Shown here in pieces: positions 8,948 to 16,766 of a DNA stretch of 20,272 bases. Numbering within the stretch: position 1 is the stretch's first letter; each line of letters begins with the position of its first letter. Made by a program: the position numbers and the translations under genes. The stretch is taken from the NCBI GenBank assembly GCA_003532555.1, contig DOEU01000047.1, forward strand, positions 1 to 20,272, written 5' to 3'. The notes under the pieces are model-generated. The model worked only from the letters and a program-made list of their open reading frames with translations. It ran no database searches and had not been told where the DNA came from. Source of the DNA: Verrucomicrobiota bacterium. Lineage in GTDB: Bacteria > Verrucomicrobiota > Kiritimatiellia > Kiritimatiellales > Pontiellaceae.

Positions 8948-9771
8948 CTATCAAAATGACTATTAAGATCGATAGCAGCCGTTATGGTTCTTGGTCCAAA
9001 CCCAAGTAAATATTGCGAGTTAAAGATTAATATATTCTGGTTGCGAGCAGCAGGAGTATCACGCACACCATTCATCTGGCTAAATTTTTGAATTCCACCT
9101 TGCTGATCAACCCCCATATTAGTGGCTAAAATATAATCAGGATTCATTTTGATAATCTCCTCAGGAGATACTGGCTTATAGCCCTTGAATTCAGAAAAAA
9201 CATTCTGACCCCCAGCTAGTTTAATCATTGAATCTGCTGCAGTATCATAACCAGCGACTCTGGCGACTCCGCCATGGCCTAGAATGAAAAGCACAGTTGG
9301 TTGATCATTAAGAGCTGCTACTTTTAGTTTGAGTTCATCTTCCTGCTTACTTAAATGTTGTATTAATTCAAAAGATTCTTTCTCTTTACCTAATGCTTCT
9401 GCAATTACCGAAATACTATCGTAAATATTTTGAAGAGACCTGTTAGCACTTAACTTTATTACATCAATCTTTAGCTGATCCAATTGATTAACTACTGATG
9501 GCGGTCCCGCTTCGTCTGTCATAATTACCAAATCTGGTTTTAATGATATAATACCTTCAGACGGAAGCATTCTTTTATAACCAACCTTTGGAAGCGTCTT
9601 TGCATCCTCAGGATATATTGACGATACACAATTACCTACCAACTTATCGCTTGCTCCTAAAGCATAGACTATTTCGTTTATGCCAGATCCAACAGCTACA
9701 ACACGCTGTGCTTTCGAAACAATGTTTGAACAACATAAAAAGAGAACTGTATATATAAGAAATTTAGCCAT
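8944..9771 (-). CDS. hmuT: Periplasmic heme-binding protein (HmuT-type)
   Basis: This is a 275-residue solute-binding protein of the FecB/BtuF/HmuT fold. A Sec signal peptide covers about residues 1-22, with a hydrophobic core and likely cleavage after SKA. The Cys pair in the core does not form a good lipobox, so it is probably soluble. After cleavage it reads RVVAVGSGINEIVYALGASD, typical of the first strand and helix of this family, followed by PKVGYKRMLPSEGIISLKPDLV. I chose the ATG at 9771 rather than 9807, because it gives a compact signal peptide and overlaps the HemS-like stop by 8 bp. It would capture heme in the periplasm and pass it to HmuU and HmuV. The substrate is inferred from its neighbours. 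Confidence 0.87.
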   Translation of the reverse strand: MAKFLIYTVLFLCCSNIVSKAQRVVAVGSGINEIVYALGASDKLVGNCVSSIYPEDAKTLPKVGYKRMLPSEGIISLKPDLVIMTDEAGPPSVVNQLDQLKIDVIKLSANRSLQNIYDSISVIAEALGKEKESFELIQHLSKQEDELKLKVAALNDQPTVLFILGHGGVARVAGYDTAADSMIKLAGGQNVFSEFKGYKPVSPEEIIKMNPDYILATNMGVDQQGGIQKFSQMNGVRDTPAARNQNILIFNSQYLLGFGPRTITAAIDLNSHFDR

Positions 9772-10846
9772 TAATAGAGCTTTCTTCGGCTGGAATCTCA
9801 GCAACAATTTGCCGCCATAAATCTAATTCAGGAATACCTGGTTTACGCTTCCCAAAAAATGTAGCAATAATTCCACCCTCCCCATCAAATAACTCCAATG
9901 CTGTAACAATCCCATCAACAGTAGGTTTCTTAGTGACCCATGTTGTCGCAATTGATTCTTCATTTAAATGGAGATTAAATTTTGGATCTAAGACATTAAA
10001 CCAATCGCCTACTGGAGCTAGTTTTTCAACAGGTCCTGAATGAATTTGAATACATCCTTTATTGCCAACAAATACCATAATCTCACACCCTTTATCACGA
10101 GCAAGATTCAGAACAGTGCGAGCAGAATTATTTCCAACTAAGTAGGCAAAGTCATGGCCTATCTTCCTGAAAGCTTGCTGACGTTCTACCTTAAATTTTT
10201 TTATCATTGGGAAAAAATCATGCGTATCTTTAAGATTTTCCCATGCAAAGCGGAACTCTTGCCAATCGATATCTCCATCATCCAATATTAGATTTTTTTT
10301 ATCTTCAGGAACTGTTTCGATATATTTCATCTGCTCAGTATTTTTATACTTATCTGTTAATTCTAAAAAGGATTCGTGCTTATCATCATTTAGAACATAG
10401 ACTTTATGAATAGCTGTTCCTGACTGATCAAAAAACTGAAAACTCCGAAGTATTCTTTTGCTCGATTCTTCAATTACTGAGAAACAAAATTTCCAGTGAT
10501 TCATAAAAAGACGAAGATCTATATCTGGGTTAAGAAATATTCCCGAACGCATTTGCCCATGTGTTCCAAAAGATCCATTTGAATAGATGCCATGACGTTC
10601 ATGGACCACATGTTCATTTCTAGTCAATGCCATAACCTCGCCAAAAGATTCTAGCTCCAGCAAAATATCTTCGGGAGAATCAGATAATCGTATAATTTTT
10701 TTTGATAATCGCGATGCAATCAATTCACCTTCAGAAATCCCGATCTGCATTGCAGCATCTCGAGCGCGAACCATAGGATTATTATTTTTTAGTTTATTGT
10801 ATTTTTCGGCTATTTTTTCTGATTTTTTTTGATAATCGACACTCAT
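9764..10846 (-). CDS. hmuS: HemS/HmuS-family heme-handling protein
   Basis: This is a 360-residue cytoplasmic protein of the HemS/ChuS/HmuS family, which binds incoming heme and delivers or degrades it to release iron. The family has two tandem repeats, and both are visible. The first contains LTRNEHVVHERHGIY (about residues 74-88), and the second starts with DTHDFFPMIKKF (about 207-218), whose His (about 209) matches the heme-ligating His of HemS and ChuS. FNVLDPKFNLHL near residue 285 is also typical. Its 3' end overlaps the hmuT start by 8 bp, as in hmuSTUV operons. This gene is the strongest evidence that the neighbouring transporter carries heme rather than a siderophore. It is preceded by a 98-bp gap with an inverted repeat. 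Confidence 0.92.
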   Translation of the reverse strand: MSVDYQKKSEKIAEKYNKLKNNNPMVRARDAAMQIGISEGELIASRLSKKIIRLSDSPEDILLELESFGEVMALTRNEHVVHERHGIYSNGSFGTHGQMRSGIFLNPDIDLRLFMNHWKFCFSVIEESSKRILRSFQFFDQSGTAIHKVYVLNDDKHESFLELTDKYKNTEQMKYIETVPEDKKNLILDDGDIDWQEFRFAWENLKDTHDFFPMIKKFKVERQQAFRKIGHDFAYLVGNNSARTVLNLARDKGCEIMVFVGNKGCIQIHSGPVEKLAPVGDWFNVLDPKFNLHLNEESIATTWVTKKPTVDGIVTALELFDGEGGIIATFFGKRKPGIPELDLWRQIVAEIPAEESSING

Positions 10847-10881
10847 GCTTGAAAATTTATAACTATCGTAAGCTTACCCTC

Positions 10882-10926
10882 TACCCCATAAGGGCATAAG
10901 AATGTCAATATAAGACTAATGGGGTA
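10882..10926 (-). promoter_or_regulatory. Inverted repeat between heme receptor and hmuS-like gene
   Basis: TACCCCAT (10882-10889) and ATGGGGTA (10919-10926) are perfect inverted copies separated by 29 bp; pairing can extend to 10 of 11 positions. In the transcript this is a hairpin between the receptor stop and the next start. It could act as an attenuator, an RNA-processing site or a partial terminator that lowers expression of the downstream genes. A TTGACA motif lies in the loop on the minus strand, without a convincing -10. Confidence 0.5.
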
Positions 10927-10944
10927 CTATTTAATTAATGGTAT

Positions 10945-13278
10945 TTAAAATAGTTGATTGTAACTTATTATGAAATTACGGCCTGGCATAACAGCCAGCT
11001 CCTCATCTTCTGAGAAAGAATGTGTTACTCGGCCTGCATTTGCCCACAGCCAGTATTTTTCATCAAGCAGATTGCGAACTGCAAAGGTTAGGGTACTCTT
11101 TTCACTTATCTTATAATATGCTGATATATCTACCACACTTGAGGCAGGCGGTATAAAGTAAGCCCAAGAGCTCGATATATTTTTCTTCCTGGAATTCTTT
11201 ATTAATCTTATATCAAAGCCAATTTTCCCAACACTGTCATCATACGTTAAACTGTAGATATATTGATTAGGTTCTACGGTATCCAGCCCATCTCCTGTTA
11301 ATTTGTTCTCACTTTCAGATCCAACCATCTTCACATTTAAACTGAATCCACTTAAAGGCTCATACATATCTCCGAGATAAAATGTTAAGTCTGCCTCATA
11401 CCCTTGAATCTTGCTATCGCTTATGTTTTGAACTTGCTGAGCAGGCTGCCCATCAGGTCCCTCCACTTCTACCGTCTCGAAAAAGCCATCGTAATCAGTG
11501 CTGTATATATTGAGGTCTAAGCTAAACAATGTTCTGTTTAAATAATATCCTACTTCATAAGTATTCGCTATCTCTTCTTTTAAATCAGGATTAGAAATAA
11601 TCCAGAATGTACCATGATTGAAAAATCCAACATAGTTTTCTAAGGTTGGATTTCTCACTCCCTCAGAATACGACAACCAATAACCCGAGTTGTTATTTGA
11701 ACGAGCAATAGAAATTGATTTAGTTAGAGAGTTATTTTTATAGTCAGAACGAGCAGCGGTATTTGAGTTACTCAAAATTATACTATCATTTTCAGGGTTA
11801 ATCTTATAATCGCTAAATCTTATTCCCATTGAGCATTCAAAATTACCTAAATTGAAATTTGCGTCAGTAAATATTTCTCCTCGATATAGTTTTGATGGAT
11901 CAAAATAATAAGGAGAATCTACTTCAACTAGTTCATTGCTCATATTACTAAAGTTTTTTTGAAACTCTGAAGGCTCATTATAGTCAGTCCTTCGGAAAAT
12001 ATTATTACCGCTTTCTGTATCAAAAAATACGCCTGATCGTAAGTTAACGGGATGAGATTCTTCCCATATATTTTTTTGGCCTTTAATACTCAACCCATAG
12101 AGATTATTATCAAATCCAATATCATTAACTCTGGTAGATCTCTCTGTTAAATCTGCGGCATTAAGATTATACATCGCGTAGCTAGCAATAGATGGATCAC
12201 GAATAATAGTTGTTCTTTCACTTCCCTTATTTCTTGATTTGGATTTTTGAAAATAAACTTTAAAATTTAAATCCTCAATAAAGCCAAAATTGCTTAACAA
12301 AAAATCAGCACTCACTCTTTCCCGGATATTTTCATTTTGACTGTCAATTATATCTTTCCCACTTGCAATTTTGTCACTTCCAGTAGGGTTTAGGAAATTG
12401 AATGAGGTGAAATCTATAGAACCTGAATCATAATATGAAAAATCTTCTATATGGTTTAGATCTGCCTGTGAATTATATTTATACCTTTCGGCATCTAACT
12501 TAAATACACAATCATCAGTCTGGCCTTTAATCGTTCCTAGTAAATGACTTTGTTTATAATCCATTGGATTAGCAGGTATGTTACCTTTGTCATTTTTTCT
12601 CTCATGTCCAGTGGAATATGAGATGCCAGCATTATATTCTAATGTAGGTGTCCGATATTTATTTTTCTGAAGGAAATTGATTGTATCGGAAACTGATATG
12701 TACTTTGCCCTCGACCTGGAAGCAAATAAATCATTGCCGTCAAATACGTCTAATTCCATCGAATCTGATGTAAAGTTGATTGAACCTGCCATGGCATCAC
12801 TTTGATTAGACGCAGAGGTCGTACCCTTCTCAATGCTGACAGATTGATATATAGATGGGTCGAAAAAAGTACGCCCCATTCCTCCACTTGAAGTATATTC
12901 TGGCGGTTGCCTAATCCCATCAATCAAAAGTGAAACTCGATTTCCTCCTAATCCCCTTATCTTATATGATGTAAATCCCCTATTTGTGTAAGGAACTAAA
13001 CTATCTGATGCCGATATATCAAAAGGTATAGATACACCGGGTATATCACGAACGATATCTCCTGCATCAGAAATTCCACCTTCTCTCTCATTATTTAAAG
13101 AATATGTTTTTATCTTTACAGATTCTTCAAAGCGAAGCGCAGGAGCGGTTACGGTTACGTCTTTCATTTCATAATACTGAGCATCAGGTTTTGCATTTGC
13201 ACCTGAGACAAAGGAAGAAATAAAATAGATATTAATGAGATGGAAATTATTCCGTAATCGTCCAGAAAATGATGTCAT
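10945..13278 (-). CDS. TonB-dependent outer-membrane heme receptor
   Basis: This is a 777-residue receptor for uptake of heme or heme proteins across the outer membrane. A signal-like segment ends near ANA (residue 29), followed by a TonB-box-like MKDVTVTAPA (about 38-47). The plug covers about residues 60-175 (IRGLGGNRVSLLIDGIRQ), and the rest is a beta-barrel ending in Phe. About residues 541-566 show VRNP, a His at 555, and NPDL. This matches the FRAP and NPNL motifs with an intervening His that mark bacterial heme receptors. The start at 13278 overlaps the preceding gene by 32 bp and lacks a clear ribosome binding site, so a slightly internal start is possible. It is transcribed with the secreted and PEP-CTERM proteins upstream and the HemS-like and HmuTUV genes downstream. 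Confidence 0.92.
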   Translation of the reverse strand: MTSFSGRLRNNFHLINIYFISSFVSGANAKPDAQYYEMKDVTVTAPALRFEESVKIKTYSLNNEREGGISDAGDIVRDIPGVSIPFDISASDSLVPYTNRGFTSYKIRGLGGNRVSLLIDGIRQPPEYTSSGGMGRTFFDPSIYQSVSIEKGTTSASNQSDAMAGSINFTSDSMELDVFDGNDLFASRSRAKYISVSDTINFLQKNKYRTPTLEYNAGISYSTGHERKNDKGNIPANPMDYKQSHLLGTIKGQTDDCVFKLDAERYKYNSQADLNHIEDFSYYDSGSIDFTSFNFLNPTGSDKIASGKDIIDSQNENIRERVSADFLLSNFGFIEDLNFKVYFQKSKSRNKGSERTTIIRDPSIASYAMYNLNAADLTERSTRVNDIGFDNNLYGLSIKGQKNIWEESHPVNLRSGVFFDTESGNNIFRRTDYNEPSEFQKNFSNMSNELVEVDSPYYFDPSKLYRGEIFTDANFNLGNFECSMGIRFSDYKINPENDSIILSNSNTAARSDYKNNSLTKSISIARSNNNSGYWLSYSEGVRNPTLENYVGFFNHGTFWIISNPDLKEEIANTYEVGYYLNRTLFSLDLNIYSTDYDGFFETVEVEGPDGQPAQQVQNISDSKIQGYEADLTFYLGDMYEPLSGFSLNVKMVGSESENKLTGDGLDTVEPNQYIYSLTYDDSVGKIGFDIRLIKNSRKKNISSSWAYFIPPASSVVDISAYYKISEKSTLTFAVRNLLDEKYWLWANAGRVTHSFSEDEELAVMPGRNFIISYNQLF

Positions 13279-14125
13279 GATCTAAAGTATCAATGTAGGT
13301 AGTGTTTGTTGTGTTAGCCATAATGGCAGCTCTTGTGAACCATGCACCTTCTAGTAAGTTTGTGCATGCATTAACCGTGTATGTTATTCCTGAACTCGTA
13401 TTAAAACTCAAACTACATACATTATTAGAGATATCTAAATGTAAATTGTAATTTATTTCAGCCAAACTTATTTGCGCTTGAATTATGGAAGAGTGCTTTT
13501 GATTCCAACTTACTTCCACATCATACAAACTCAAAATTTTCAGATCCCAAATAAAATCAATGACATGTGCATAAGTCGTGCTGTAAGAGCCATTATGAGG
13601 ATTATAGACAGTGGTTGGATTGTTATATGTCATATTAATTGAGGTCGGAGCAATGTTACTGCCAACAGAAGATGACGAGAGATATACTGAATCATATATC
13701 ACTGATGAAACGTTATTACTTTGAACTCCTATGGAGGGCATAGTGTTATTGGTTAAGCTATATCCGGTATATAGTATCTGAAATGATAAATGATCTATTT
13801 TATCATCAGAAGAGATGTTCTTGATAAAAAGCTGTGTACCTAAAGTATCATGCCCCCCGTAAAGTCTTAGTGAATCTGATGTCTGATTAAAAGGGCTTGG
13901 ATTTGAAGATTCTAAATAAGGAAGATTACCATCATCAATAGGAAATGCATTTGTGTTAAAATACTGCGGTAAATAGTGGGGCCCTGCAATGTCTCGTGAG
14001 AAATCCGTCCAAATATATGTATCACTGCCCTCATGTAATGAATCCGTAAATAAAAAACTCTGCCCGAACGCGTTAGTTATTAGAAATGGAAGAATAAGGA
14101 GCTTTATTGAAGGGAAGCTCTTCAT
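13247..14125 (-). CDS. Secreted protein of unknown function
   Basis: This is a 292-residue protein I do not recognise by function. It starts with a signal peptide (MKSFPSIKLLILPFLITNAFGQ). The body is rich in Ser, Asn, Thr and Tyr and is predicted to be beta-strand. The C-terminus (SSGITYTVNACTNLLEGAWF and then FWTITE) resembles the beta-rich end domain found on many secreted proteins of Verrucomicrobiota and Lentisphaerota. An alternative ATG at 14167 has a GGAG element about 12 nt upstream. I prefer 14125 because it gives a compact signal peptide, but the start is uncertain. It lies between the PEP-CTERM gene and the heme receptor and overlaps the receptor by 32 bp. A role in capturing or presenting heme at the surface is an inference from position only. 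Confidence 0.75.
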   Translation of the reverse strand: MKSFPSIKLLILPFLITNAFGQSFLFTDSLHEGSDTYIWTDFSRDIAGPHYLPQYFNTNAFPIDDGNLPYLESSNPSPFNQTSDSLRLYGGHDTLGTQLFIKNISSDDKIDHLSFQILYTGYSLTNNTMPSIGVQSNNVSSVIYDSVYLSSSSVGSNIAPTSINMTYNNPTTVYNPHNGSYSTTYAHVIDFIWDLKILSLYDVEVSWNQKHSSIIQAQISLAEINYNLHLDISNNVCSLSFNTSSGITYTVNACTNLLEGAWFTRAAIMANTTNTTYIDTLDHDIIFWTITE

Positions 14126-14172
14126 AATTTTCTTACTAACTAGTGCACTCGGACAGAGGTCAATCATTGTTG

Positions 14173-14925
14173 CTATGCTCCGTAGCCAAAACGTCTAGCT
14201 AAGAGACCTGCTCCTGATACTAAACCCATAAAGGCTATGGTTGTTGGCTCAGGAATTGCCGCATACGAACCTGTAGTTTCTAACTGAATCTCTTGGATTG
14301 CTCCATGAGCAGCAGTTGTAAAACTAACTGCATAACTAGAGTATGCCTCATCAGAGACATCGAACTGATATGCGTCATACGTGACAGCACCTTGGCCTTC
14401 ACCATAGGCTAAGTGTTGTAGCTCAACATGACTTGCAGTCGCGCTAGAAGCAACTCCATCGAGAGACAGAGAAATACTAGATAGTGAACTACTTGTTCCG
14501 CCATTCTTAAACAACACTACAATAGATTCATCACTTGATGCAGTCATTCCTGATAATGTGAATCCACCTGCAACTCCATAACTGACGCTAGGGCTAGAAC
14601 CACCAGCAACGTATGGTGTATACATTGATGAGCTTGACATGTAACCTGAACCAAATGTTTTTATCAGTGACGCACCAGAGTCTGCAAATGCAGGACTGGA
14701 AGCCGCCTCAGAAAAAAAACCACCGCTAAACCCATTTGAAGGACCGGGGGGTTCATACCCACCACCGCCAAATCCTGGCTGTGCAGTAGCGTTCAATTCC
14801 CAGTTATGCTCACTTGATACGGAATAACCTGATACACCTGGATCAGTACTAAAATCGTACAATGATGCCTGTGCAATAGTTAAACCCAGAGCAATAACTG
14901 CTGCTGTAACTATTTGTAATTTCAT
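14173..14925 (-). CDS. PEP-CTERM sorting-domain protein in a heme locus
   Basis: This is a 250-residue exported protein. The N-terminus is a Sec signal peptide (to about AQA, residue 20). The C-terminus reads IPEPTTIAFMGLVSGAGLLA followed by RRFG, which is the PEP motif, hydrophobic helix and basic tail recognised by exosortase. The middle is rich in Gly, Ser and Ala with aromatic residues and has no domain I recognise. PEP-CTERM proteins are processed for secretion or extracellular matrix in organisms with exosortase; none is encoded here. The ribosome binding site AGGAG is 8 nt upstream and lies inside a hairpin. The gene sits directly downstream of the AraC-type regulator and upstream of the heme receptor. 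A surface heme-binding role is plausible but unproven. Confidence 0.85.
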   Translation of the reverse strand: MKLQIVTAAVIALGLTIAQASLYDFSTDPGVSGYSVSSEHNWELNATAQPGFGGGGYEPPGPSNGFSGGFFSEAASSPAFADSGASLIKTFGSGYMSSSSMYTPYVAGGSSPSVSYGVAGGFTLSGMTASSDESIVVLFKNGGTSSSLSSISLSLDGVASSATASHVELQHLAYGEGQGAVTYDAYQFDVSDEAYSSYAVSFTTAAHGAIQEIQLETTGSYAAIPEPTTIAFMGLVSGAGLLARRFGYGA

Positions 14926-15042
14926 TACTTTTACTCCTAATAAGTTAGCAAAAATGCTAACAAGGAGTGCAATTTACGTATTAGGTGTGAGTATATCTAC
15001 TCGTGGAAGACATAAAATAACCCTAAATAGTACAAAAAAGGT
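14926..15042 (-). promoter_or_regulatory. Structured leader with sequestered Shine-Dalgarno
   Basis: The untranslated leader of the PEP-CTERM gene can fold in two competing ways. In one, ACTCCT pairs with the Shine-Dalgarno AGGAGT (plus-strand 14963-14968 and 14933-14938), closing over a perfect 7-bp stem GTTAGCA/TGCTAAC (14944-14961). A separate upstream hairpin GAGTA/TACTC (14989-15002) can form at the same time. In the other, the Shine-Dalgarno region TATTAGGAGTA (14932-14942) pairs with upstream CCTAATA and TACTC (14979-14993, with a 3-nt bulge). That would break both of the first structures. This arrangement resembles a translational switch. No known riboswitch family is recognised, and no folding was computed. 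Confidence 0.5.
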
Positions 15043-15071
15043 ATTATATGTTATTCTTTAGATATTAGAAA
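15043..15071 (-). promoter_or_regulatory. Candidate promoter of the PEP-CTERM/receptor unit
   Basis: On the minus strand a perfect -10 TATAAT lies at 15043-15048. The position 17 bp upstream reads TTTCTA (15066-15071), a poor -35. A strong -10 with a weak -35 is typical of promoters that need an activator, and the AraC-type gene ends right here. The predicted transcript start near 15036 gives a leader of about 110 nt. Confidence 0.4.
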
Positions 15072-15997
15072 CCATTCATCTTGATTTGATAAGCTTTCGG
15101 CAGAAGTCCATATCTTTGCTTAAAACCACTAGAAAAATGACTAGGATTACTGTAGCCAACTTCAAATGCTACCTCGAGAATTGATAATTCATTTTCGCGA
15201 ATTAATCTCTCTGCATACTTGAATCTTAAGTCTCTAATATAATCAAAAATAGTGCATTCAAATAGCCTTTTGAATTCACATTTTAACTTAGTTTCACTTA
15301 TACAAAATTTTTCGGATAACTTTTTAATTGTAAGATCCTCACAAAAATTCTGATCTAAGAAATTTAAGATCTCCTGATATTTTTCTGAATCACGTTTACT
15401 GCACCCAATTTTACTTGCTTGGTGGAGTTTAAATTGGGGTTCACTAAATAATAACCTTAACCATTCGAGAACATCGCGCTCTAATTCGAGTCGTCCCATT
15501 AAATTATCGGCTCTGTAAGAGTCAATTTTACCTCCCAACCAGATTAATTGTTTTGCTCCTTTTCCCTCAATGATGGTTGGCTTTTTCTGAAATGGGCAAG
15601 TGAAGCATCCGAAGGTTTTCTTAAATTCATTTCCAGCTAAATTAGTAAATGACTTCATGGTAGATTGATCAATAACCATCAGTAAAACATCGCAAGCACA
15701 GGTTTTCTCGATACTCAAATATAACGAGTCCATACGAGCTAAGACCCAATGACTTTCTTTTAATAAGTACTTTTCTTTAGCTTCGTTCCATAATGTTAAT
15801 TCACCGCCTCGGATAAATCCTATGCATATAGCATCTTTATCTAGATCGAGGCTAAAACGAACGTCTGTATCAGATAAAAAATTAAACTCATATAATATTA
15901 TCCCAGGCCTAATTTGTAGTGATACGGCTTTAAAATCACCGCAATTCTCCCCAGCTAATTCATTGGGCAAACCAAAATCTGAACAGTCACAACTCAT
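15065..15997 (-). CDS. AraC-family transcriptional regulator (PchR/YbtA-like), Cys-rich
   Basis: This is a 310-residue DNA-binding regulator. The N-terminal sensor part (IRPGIILYEFNFLSDTDVRF and following) resembles regulators of the PchR/YbtA type that control iron-uptake genes. The C-terminal 100 residues are an AraC double helix-turn-helix: LTIKKLSEKFCISETKLKCE then ILEVAFEVGYSNPSHFSSGF. It has 13 Cys, including C3-x-C5, C100-x-C102 and CFTCPF (131-136), the last containing a Cys-Pro pair. Some heme-responsive proteins use Cys-Pro motifs, but a CP pair also occurs as a structural element in this regulator family, as I recall it. It probably activates the downstream PEP-CTERM/receptor operon. 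The ligand is unknown; heme or a siderophore is likely from context. Confidence 0.87.
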   Translation of the reverse strand: MSCDCSDFGLPNELAGENCGDFKAVSLQIRPGIILYEFNFLSDTDVRFSLDLDKDAICIGFIRGGELTLWNEAKEKYLLKESHWVLARMDSLYLSIEKTCACDVLLMVIDQSTMKSFTNLAGNEFKKTFGCFTCPFQKKPTIIEGKGAKQLIWLGGKIDSYRADNLMGRLELERDVLEWLRLLFSEPQFKLHQASKIGCSKRDSEKYQEILNFLDQNFCEDLTIKKLSEKFCISETKLKCEFKRLFECTIFDYIRDLRFKYAERLIRENELSILEVAFEVGYSNPSHFSSGFKQRYGLLPKAYQIKMNGF

Positions 15998-16015
15998 AAA
16001 TTTATCTCTTCTTTT

Positions 16016-16043
16016 ATAATATCTAAATTATTAAAGATGTCGA
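16016..16043 (-). promoter_or_regulatory. Candidate promoter of the AraC-type regulator gene
   Basis: On the minus strand TCGACA (16038-16043) and TATTAT (16016-16021) are separated by 16 bp; each matches 5 of 6 consensus positions. The transcript would start about 12 nt before the regulator ATG. The region is very AT-rich, so a chance match is possible. Confidence 0.35.
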
Positions 16044-16067
16044 TACTTCAAAATTAATTGTGTATAT

Positions 16068-16751
16068 TTAAATCACAAATTTTATGGTAATCTGTACCTC
16101 AGATTTAGCTTTAGATGAACTCTCAGTACTTGGATGAAATTTCCATTTAGCAATAGCTGCTAATACAGCACTATTAAACCCTCGATGAGATGATTCTATA
16201 ACTTCGATGGCCTCAGTCTCTCCAAATGAATCCACCAAAAATCTAACCGTTACTTCTCCATTTATATTTCTCTTCTTTAATGCATCTGGATATTTAGGCG
16301 GAGGTTGATAAATAGGCTCTGGCTTATCATTAAGATCTAATCCAACGAGTGATCGCTGAAGGTCACTTTCTTCCAAGTTTAACTCGTTTTCTAAAGACTC
16401 AAACTCAATTATGTCTGAATATGTTATAGTTCCACCAAATGAACTTTCGCTCTTTGCAATAATATTTTCATCAATGAAAGGAATCTCGACGATAAACTCA
16501 TCTTCTTCTTTCTCTACTCCCTCATACGCTTCCATTTTTGGATGAGTTATCATTCTAAATAATGTGGTTTTCTCATCCTGATCTATTGGCTCTATACCAA
16601 TTTTTAAAGTTGATGTGAAAATTGGTGGAGATTCATTAAGGTTGAATATTACGTATAGACTGGTGAAACCAATCCAAGCAGAATGAATACATATCGAAGT
16701 TATAAAGGCGATTTTCCGTTGTTTTTTTCTAAATGGAGATTTTTCTAACAT
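16068..16751 (-). CDS. TonB-like energy transducer
   Basis: This is a 227-residue inner-membrane protein that should couple proton-motive energy to the heme receptor. It has a basic N-terminus, one membrane helix (about residues 14-37), a periplasmic linker, and a C-terminal TonB domain starting at PPPKYPDALKKRNINGEVTV and containing AAIAKWKFHPS. The linker is notably acidic (EGVEKEEDEFIVEIPFIDEN) rather than the usual Pro-Lys/Glu-Pro repeats, with only a short QPPPKYP segment. ExbB and ExbD are not encoded here and must come from elsewhere. The gene starts 15 bp after the HMG-CoA reductase stop and is the first gene of the AT-rich heme block. Confidence 0.85.
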   Translation of the reverse strand: MLEKSPFRKKQRKIAFITSICIHSAWIGFTSLYVIFNLNESPPIFTSTLKIGIEPIDQDEKTTLFRMITHPKMEAYEGVEKEEDEFIVEIPFIDENIIAKSESSFGGTITYSDIIEFESLENELNLEESDLQRSLVGLDLNDKPEPIYQPPPKYPDALKKRNINGEVTVRFLVDSFGETEAIEVIESSHRGFNSAVLAAIAKWKFHPSTESSSKAKSEVQITIKFVI

Positions 16752-16766
16752 GTAAACAATCTCTTA

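Noticed and set aside
7189..9771. Siderophore or cobalamin importer instead of heme
   Set aside because: The ABC components alone could fit, but the directly coupled HemS-like gene and the receptor with FRAP/NPNL-like motifs and intervening His favour heme.
9700..9771. Lipoprotein signal in the HmuT-type protein
   Set aside because: The two Cys in the hydrophobic core are preceded by Phe-Leu, not a lipobox; cleavage after SKA by signal peptidase I fits better.
14173..14925. Possible HasA-type hemophore identity for the PEP-CTERM protein
   Set aside because: Gly/Ser/Tyr-rich composition and a GYS-like N-terminal segment recall HasA, but I could not place the heme-ligating His and Tyr loops. 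Kept only as a contextual hypothesis.
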